From NCBI GenBank assembly GCA_009760855.2, contig WPIO01000009.1, positions 1,872,501 to 1,936,500 of the forward strand: a DNA stretch of 64,000 nucleotides, read 5' to 3'. The notes under the pieces are model-generated. The model worked only from the letters and a program-made list of their open reading frames with translations, was not told the DNA's origin and ran no database searches. Below, piece after piece: positions 24,664 through 64,000 of this stretch. Position 1 is the stretch's first letter. Every line of letters begins with the position of its first letter. The translations under genes and the position numbers were made by a program. The stretch is from Cristatella mucedo (lineage: Eukaryota > Bryozoa > Phylactolaemata > Cristatellidae).

Positions 24664-25036
24664 TGCCTGCAGTGCAGAAGACATTGAATACCTGTGGCAT
24701 TTAATTAATCCGAAGACATTAATATTATGTGAGTCCTTGTCATGTAGTTTTTTAAGTGATAAGTTTCTGTCTTCATGTTATTAAGATAAAAATCCAAAAG
24801 TAAAAGATTGGCCATATTATCTATCGAATTATTTTCCAGGACACATGATTAAATTTTTATTCTTTTTAATTATAATTATGCTAAAAAATACTATTGTATT
24901 GCGGTTTATTTATTAAGTATAATAGTAATAGTCATACTAAATTACGATCTTATTTTCTGATGCGGTCAACTACGCCAATTTGCATGTGGCCCCGGGCCTT
25001 TTAAATTTTTGAAATGTGGCCCCCCAACGCAAAAAG
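24664..25036. other. hAT element 3' non-coding region
   Basis: AT-rich, ending in subterminal GTGGCCCCGGGCC and ATGTGGCCCCCC motifs just inside the right TIR. Confidence 0.8.
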
Positions 25037-26454
25037 GTTGAACACCCCTGCAGTAAATGCTGTCATAAATAGTTTTTTTAATTTTTTTTAAATGTGGTCA
25101 AGTCAGGGGATGTCATGACGCAAGTGGGAGTGAGTTCCAGGCTTTGGGAGCATACGAACTAAATGCATGGTCTCCAAAGGATTTGAGGTTTGTAGAGGTA
25201 TAGGTAAACAGCTAGTTTCCGAAAAGCGGGTGGTACGATGCTTGGACTGGTGGGGCAGTAGATCTGATAGGTAGGCTGGAGCCAAAGAATGAAGGTACCT
25301 GAAAGTGAGCGACAAAACCTTGATGTCGATCCGTTGCTTGACTGGTAGCCAGTGCAGGTCGGTGAGAAGTGGTGTGATGTGGCAACTGCGATGCTCACGA
25401 CAGACAATCCTGGCTGCAGTGTTTTGCACCAGCTGTAAGCGCCTGATTGCACATGCTGGTAATCCGGCAAGCAGTGACTTACAGAAGTCAAGACGGGATG
25501 TCACAAATGCATGGACTAACTTAGATGTGGTATCCCTAGCTAAGCAAGCACGAATTTTAGCAATTTTATGTAGCTGAAAGTAGGCAGAATTGATTGTGGA
25601 GCTGATGTGGTCGTCTATTTTTTGCGCTAGGTCACTTTGGAACACAATACGTAGATTTCGTGCAGAGTCAACAAAAGCTATGCTGGCAGAACTGATTTTG
25701 AGCGCTAGCCTTCCCAATTTCTGAATCACACTTGATTTGCCCATAACTAGTAAGTTAGTTTTATCATCATTCAATTTAAGAAAATTTGCTGCCATCCATG
25801 TGCCATCAAAACACAAAGCAAGGGAGGTGAGAGAATTCGACGTGCTCGAGGGCTGGGGGATCAAAGCAAAGATACAACTGAGTGTCATCCGCACAGAACT
25901 GAAAGCCTAGATTGTGCTTTGCAATCTCATCGACAAGAGGGAGAGTATAAACCATGAAAAGAACCGGATCAAGCACGGAGCCCTGAGGTACCCCACATTT
26001 CAGAGGTACCTCGCATGATCTTTGTCCATTCAGGTCAATATTCTGGTCTCCCTTTGAGATAGGACCCAAACCATTGCAATGCAGTGCCAGTGATGCCCAG
26101 GCGAGATGATAGGCGCTCTAGAAGAACTCGGTGATCGATAGTATCAGAAGCTGCCGAAAGATCGAACAAAACAAGCAGAGATACTCTACCCATGTCTGCA
26201 TTCCTAAGTACGTCATCGTAAACCCAAAGCAACGCTGACTCCATGAAGTGATTGGCTCTAAAGCCAGACTGGAACTTACTAGCTTTCCTTTTAGTAGCTC
26301 TTATTCCTTGCACAGTACCTCAATATCACCGTACTGTTCAGGCTTGTCACGTTTTATCTCTCACTCACAAGCTCTCTCAGTCTCGATGTGCAGAGATCCG
26401 TAATGCACGATTGCACAAATGAAAGTTCTCTCAGACGGATTCATAGGCTGCAAG

Positions 26455-26740
26455 GAACAGATAGGTGTTTAGCTTCGTTATTAATGTCACTAAATTGGGC
26501 GACGTCAGTCGGTAACGAGTTCGAAGTTTTGGGAGCATATTAATTAAAAGCGCAGTGTTCAAGAGATTTGAGGCTAGTCAAGGGCAACAGGTAGTCGACC
26601 CTTGTCAGAAGAGCAGGGCAGTGCGACGTGAAACCCGCATGCGAAACTAATTCAGTTAGGTGGGGCTAGTGCAAAAGAGTGGAGGAACCTCAAGTTTAAA
26701 GATAGAATCTTGAAGTAGATACGGCCATTGATCGTTAGCG
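26455..26740 (-). mobile_element. Old LINE family 1-like relic
   Basis: The plus strand shows GAAGTTTTGGGAGCATATTA and AAGAGATTTGAGGCTAG, diverged versions of the family 1 post-RT region (GCTTTGGGAGCATACGAACT and AAAGGATTTGAGG). No frame is left. Confidence 0.65.
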
Positions 26741-28850
26741 GAAGAATGTAAAAAACTCATGTTTATGGTACTGTGAACTTACTTTTGCTCAGTCTTCAGG
26801 TTTAAAGGAGCAATCCATATAAAACAACATTTGTTTGTCGCCTTTTGCAAAGAGTAGTCGCTTCCATAACAACGCGCTAGATAATCGTTCGTTCTCCGTG
26901 AGTCAGATACATTCAGGTTTTTCAAGGGTTTTTCTTACCAGCATATAATGCTAGGTTCTTCTTGCGATTTTACGTACAATTTCGGTGGGCACCAGCGGAT
27001 CGCTGAAAGCTACGACGATGTCAGGGCTGCAGTTGGTCGGCGAGAACTCTCTGACGTTGTACGTAGTCTTGCTTGCCTCGAATTTGTGCTGTTATTTAAA
27101 CATTCAACGGTTAGATTTGCAGTCAATTATGACTACACATTTTTCTCAAGCACTGTAACGTACTTTACTCTAGAGAAATTGGTTCGCCGGTGAACCCGTT
27201 TTTGCCTCGCAAAGTAAGGAAGGCTTGTTGACGCTATTTGATAATGCTTCCTTAGATTGGTTTTGACATTTCAGGTCTGCAAGTTATAATATAATTTGAA
27301 TGGACTTACTTAGACGTACCATTTTCTGCATTTGATCCAGTTAACTGATGCCGAATAAAAGGAGCAATGAACCTGTTTATGCATCATCGTGTGCGGAGTT
27401 CATAGGATTTCATCAAATTTTGCTTGCAAATTTCAATATGAGGGCCAACTTGTGAGGCCGAACGCTAAAACATACGCGTATATTAGGATGCTGAGTAAGA
27501 TGGCAAAGGCTAGTAGTAAAGCCAGACAAACATACTGAGCGTACACCGAATGGATGTGCTAAAGCTGGCAAAGAACTCGAGCCCACTATGTTATCACACC
27601 TGATACTCTTGGATAGGATTTGCCGAAGAAGACATAATTCAAAATGTAATTTACTCATCACTAGTTAATGGGCTTACCAATTAACCCAGTCAGGTGGTGC
27701 TCGGCTGCCTCGTCGTTTTTCTGACCTGCGAAAGGGCACTGAGACACAAACTAAGCTAAAAGAATTGGCTCCTAGTCAGAACAGTCACAAGAGACGGCAA
27801 TCTCAGATTTAGGTCTCTGCATTTACGAGATAGCATGTATCCAGAATTCGACATTACTCACGCTAACCATCCCGTACGATATCAGTGCTACCACGTAGCC
27901 TTGTTTATGCTTTCCGCCGTGCAGCTGAACGGCCAGTCTAGTGCTGGCCGCAGACGTCTAGACGAACTGAGATGATTCTAATGCACCAACGAGAGGCCGT
28001 CGCTGAAGGTCGTTGCAGAGTGAGAGCAACTACTAAGTTCTAGTTTGCCACTACCACTTAGGGCTATCCAAGCATCAGGGGCGTGACATCAAGCGACGCC
28101 TTAAGAGCCATTATGGTGATGCTCAGAGCATTTACAGCTCGAGATGTGCTGCTAGTCTGTGGAGCTGCAAGGGCCGGAAGTGCACTCCATGTCTACCGTT
28201 CACGACTGACGATACATTTGCCAACTAATTCTCAACCGCAACTCGAGTACAGTGTACGAGACCGTACATACGCTTACTTATGGCTTAGTTATCTTGCTTA
28301 CCATTTGATCCTAAATATTGTCGGCAGTTAGACTGTCAGAATTTCTTTATCGGTCTTTCTGTGCCTTACTGAAGAACCCAAGGAGTATAGCAGTTGTTCA
28401 ATATGAAAGTGGCAGCTGACACAGCAAGAGCCCACATCAAAACGCTTTTAAGTATCCTTTTTGGACGTGAGGTAAGCACTGGCCGGAAAAATGCGGACAA
28501 TAGAGCTTCCTAAACACTAAATCTAATCGCACCAAAAGCCGAACAGACAATGCACACATTTATTTATTCTTTATCCTCCAAAGCATTCACTGTGCGTGCT
28601 CTTTTTCTACCAAGAGATGAGCCAGATAGACATACTTGAGCTCTAAAAGGGAGTCACTGGTGCTGAGAAAGGCACTCTTTTTTTAATTACGTCTTCATAG
28701 CCACCCTCCATTACTGGAGGATGCAAGCAATTCTTATTCGCCGTCTACGTGGAAAGTCTTGACGAAGCAGCCTGTGCTAGCCGACAGCAATCTTGCGAGA
28801 GTCGGTTTGGGACAGAAGCTAGTTTTATCAGCTGCCAGCCGCGACTGCTG
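26741..28850. other. No gene recognised
   Basis: Unassigned sequence with short frames on both strands and no known motif. Confidence 0.45.
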
Positions 28851-28859
28851 TTCAAGAGC

Positions 28860-29210
28860 TAGAATGCTATGTCTGATCTCTTGAAGACCGCTGATAACAG
28901 CCGTTCTTGCTCTGCCGCGGTCCTAGACCCTAGAACTCACTTCCACATTACCGACATCTACTCTCCTGCAGCCGACTGTGGCAATCCTTTCCAGCCGTCC
29001 CGAGCTGCTACTTGCATAAACTCGCTGCCTCGACTGCATATCTGACTCAGCTGTGCTTCTCACTTTCTCTTTGTTGCATGAGATGAAGTCTGTTAGCTAC
29101 AGCATATGCACTGAAAGCTGCTTAAGCTTTGAGTGCTCCATAGAAAACACCCAAGTAGTCCCCTTTTTTTTGTGGAGCTACAGACAGACATGCATTGCTA
29201 ATCGGCCTGA
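28860..29210 (+). mobile_element. LINE family 2 3'-end fragment
   Basis: Nucleotide match to the other family 2 ends: CTCACTTTCTCTTTGTTGCA, GATGAAGTCTGTTAGCTAC, GAAAGCTGCTTAAGCTTTGA and TGTGGAGCTACAGACAGACA. The site occupied by a SINE in the 57.8-kb copy is empty here. Confidence 0.8.
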
Positions 29211-31282
29211 AGATGCCTCCAGAAGTCAACTATCAATCTACTCTACGGCTATCCGAAAGGTCAAAGCCAGGCAAGGCTTTCATACTAGCACGTGCCGAAT
29301 AGCCCACGGGTCTCGTGCACCACTGGCACGAGCTCGCGAACCCTCCGCTCTACCCACTGTGCTACAAGCTGCATCTCTGAACAGCAGCAGCTCCTCGTCC
29401 TGCTGCTGCTCGTCATGCTAACGTTCGTGCATTTGCCACGCAGCCGCCTCGCGAGCAGCGATGCTCAGGGCGTGAGTTGAGTCTTACTGAACTTGAGATT
29501 GCATGGCACCCGAGCTTCTTCCGAGTTCTTCGGGTAGCCAACGGCTGCTCGAGCCGTGTCCTTGCAATACCAGCCTCCCCTAAAGGTGCAGTCACTGACT
29601 GGCTGATGGTAGCAGTCGCTGACCTGCTGACCTTGGAGGTTTTGAATCGCATCGTTGCTCACTTTGTGACAGCCGAAGCTGCTGCAGATCCCTTAGCCAC
29701 GGAATGAGCATCCAACCAAGGATGTATCACTAATATCTGGTCGCAACGAGGCCAGCACTCGAGCTTGCCTCCTAGCCGTAGATGCTGACTCCGTCCGGTG
29801 CGTTGCCACGGAGGCCCCGACAAGGCACTGCTGTGCCGCTGCACACCGATATAGTTACTGCAGACACAGATGTCACATTGTACTGATGACGATGATACAC
29901 AGGACAGTCGAGGACATACGAAAAATGCTTGTGACATAGCCTCCCCACTGGAAATACTTGGGGCTGGAGCCATTTAACAGCCTAGTTTAGGATTTAGCCG
30001 GTTTGGTCTACGCGTCCATTCACGTGCCCATGGAGTTCAGCCAGCGCTTCTGCGCTAATCTCCAGCGACCCTTCGGAGAGCAAAGTTATTGCTGTAATCC
30101 ATAAATCCTAGAAAAGTCTGCCCAGACATGACTTTATCTGTCGCGTTACCGAGCCGATCACACAAGGACACGGAGGATGCACAAGGAGGTGGACAAGCTA
30201 ATTTCTCCCCGGACTGCATGCGATCACCATCACCAGAGCCTCGGCCCACATCAGCCTCGAACATGCAGGGGGCGGGGTGATGTCTGTAAGGGCCCAGTAA
30301 AAAAGAGCTGGAACCACACGGCCTGCACTAACGAAAGTGGGTGGCTGTGTGCAACCCTGCACACCTCCCAAACGACCACAAGCAGAGGCAATGCAAGCGG
30401 CTGGCTGGCTGCCAAGCCAGATCAAAGGTCAATTGGCGCTTGCCACTCGGCAGAGGTCCTCCTGCTTGCACTGCAGTCCAGACAGGCTACAGCAGTGGGA
30501 GAGACCAAGCTGACCCAGGCCCCCCCCTTCTCCCGAGGCAGCACAGCATCAGCATGCGGCCTCTAGAGCTCGGCCTCTAGCCCAGTGCACACCCAGCCGC
30601 CGACAATGTCGATACTCAGTCAGAGCCACATGCAGAGTCAGCAGCGAGAGTTTGACTGCGGTGCCCAAACGGCTAGGCGGCAGACAGACGACAAACGATG
30701 CTCGTGAACGCTGCTTACCGATGCTAAACTGAAAGATGCTCAAAAATGTCGGTTGGAAACAATTGTTGTAGGCAGAAGTAGCAAACTCAGGACAAATGCG
30801 CACGCGATGCAGTTTCTGAATCGACCTGTGCTAGCAACGGACCGCCCGTGGGAAGATTCGACACTACCGGCAAGCCCGATTTGTTTTGACAGGCACGCAT
30901 GTGCGCACGAGCCCATGAGGTAGAGCTGATCCGAGTTGCTGCTGCCGTGTAAGGGCAGAGAAGAACGCTATACAGTGCGGGCTACACAGCAAACTGAAAT
31001 GGCGGCACAGTAGAGCAAAGCAACCGAGCACTTTAAAAATCACAGCAGCAGCAGCAGCAGTATGGAGCACTATACAGATGAGAAGCCAGTCAAGAATGAC
31101 AGAGTGTGCGCTGCTTCGGCTGCTGCTCCTGCTGCCATACTGAGAGTATCACCACAGCAAGGCAAACACTACGATGTAACAAAGACATGCAGAGCAGTGA
31201 CGCCAGGAAGCGATACAGACTTATGCACAGAGAGCTGAAGCATGCCGACGACAGTTGGCAGCATGTTTGATTTCGTGTTCGC
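29211..31282. other. No gene recognised; includes the SPTLC2 3' flank
   Basis: Downstream of the SPTLC2 stop on the minus strand. The 3' UTR must lie here, but I see no canonical AATAAA or ATTAAA. Triplet runs of CAG occur at about 29380-29415 and 31045-31060. Overlapping frames of up to 129 aa have no motifs. Confidence 0.45.
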
Positions 31283-63682
<32,400 letters not shown>

Positions 63683-63956
63683 CTGAAAGTGCAACACAAT
63701 TCAATCTGTAGATAGCCTTTCAGAAACAGGGCATATGACAACTAAGACAATATATGATTGTAAGCAAATTCCAAGGTCTGAATATCTATGGCCCATTGAA
63801 AATAAGCCTCAACACGGGGCGAGGCAGTCCAGAGGGTAAACAGCAGCCACGAGACATTGCACATCCAGAGCTTACAATTCTAGGCCCGGTAGAGAATCCG
63901 AAGAGTAACTTAATAAGCAGCTTGTACACAGCGACAGAGGTCGGGCTTGTAAAGTA
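63683..63956. other. Intron upstream of SPTLC2 exon A
   Basis: Intron sequence that runs to the right edge of the window. The preceding SPTLC2 exon is not inside the window. Confidence 0.6.
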
Positions 63957-64000
63957 ATGGTAAGCCGTTCAACGGCCTCATTTACATCGTGGGCAGAAGA
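63957..64000 (-). mobile_element. Possible start of a SINE family B-like copy, cut by the window end
   Basis: GTTCAACGGCCTCATTTACA resembles the GATTTAACAGCCTCATTT end of family B. Only about 40 bases are available. Confidence 0.35.

Larger units (their letters stand above)
22365..25050 (+). mobile_element. hAT DNA transposon, 2686 bp, with TIRs and 8-bp TSDs
   Basis: Terminal inverted repeats CAGGGGTGTCCAAC (22365-22378) and GTTGAACACCCCTG (25037-25050) differ at one base. Flanking 8-mers are CACTAAAC (22357-22364) and CAGTAAAT (25051-25058). The unoccupied LINE copy at 33208-33215 has CACTAAAT, so each duplicate carries one later change. A perfect 16-bp palindrome GTGGCCCGCGGGCCAC lies just inside the left end (22381-22396). 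The element carries a decayed transposase gene on the plus strand. Confidence 0.95.
22086..26330 (-). mobile_element. LINE family 1 copy 2, split by a hAT element
   Basis: The 3' part is 22086-22364 and resumes at 25051. RT blocks on the minus strand are LDLSAASDTIDHRVLLERLS (26100-26180), GVPQGSVLDPVLFMVYTLPL, FCADDTQLYLCFDPP (25860-25950) and, after the RT, SRLDFCKSLLAGLPACAIRR (25440-25490). The catalytic box reads CADD where YADD is usual. The reading is broken into overlapping frames (25103-25894, 25806-26069 and 26035-26313), so the copy is inactive. It is 5'-truncated at about 26330. Confidence 0.88.

Overview
This is eukaryotic, animal-type DNA. There are no operons or ribosome binding sites. 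A split gene with GT-AG introns lies among non-LTR retrotransposon pieces, tRNA-derived SINEs, hAT and Tc1-like DNA transposons and very long microsatellites. A short TTAGGG-type (CCCTAA on this strand) telomeric repeat also fits an animal. I cannot name the species; the mix of elements would suit many invertebrates.

The one cellular gene I can support is SPTLC2, the catalytic (long-chain-base 2) subunit of serine palmitoyltransferase. It lies on the minus strand over the right half of the window. Eleven exons (63682 down to 31283) splice into a continuous frame of 520 residues plus stop. Every junction is GT-AG and every phase matches. The first exon(s) and the promoter lie beyond the right edge. 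The enzyme joins serine and a fatty acyl-CoA in the first step of sphingolipid synthesis at the ER; the PLP lysine, the DEAH segment and the N-terminal membrane segment are all visible. The protein ends in KKAA, a canonical dilysine ER-retrieval signal that I do not recall from the human protein.

Layout. 1-8800: no host gene recognised; an L2/CR1-type LINE (family 1, plus strand), LINE family 2 pieces, CT and AT microsatellites, a GC-rich hairpin and a 187-bp hAT MITE with a perfect 8-bp target duplication. 8800-22000: mostly unassigned sequence with SINE copies, a probable inverted-repeat transposon (19395-19915) and a short interstitial telomere repeat. 22086-26330: a minus-strand family 1 LINE split by a 2686-bp hAT element whose insertion site can be read exactly, because other LINE copies here show the empty site. 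26330-31280: old LINE relics and unassigned sequence. 31283-63682: SPTLC2. Its introns (about 1.1 to 8.5 kb) hold five or more LINE copies, six or more SINEs, a Tc1-like pseudogene and three large microsatellites, including an uninterrupted 625-bp AC tract.

The repeats form a nested community. SINE family A carries a 3' tail closely resembling the 3' end of LINE family 1, the usual sign that a SINE borrows a LINE's machinery. SINEs sit inside LINE family 2 and inside the Tc1 relic, and the hAT element sits inside LINE family 1. No undescribed multi-gene system is evident. The most notable points are the KKAA end of SPTLC2, the SINE/LINE tail sharing, the SINE-(AT)n-SINE block with readable target duplications, and the 625-bp AC tract.
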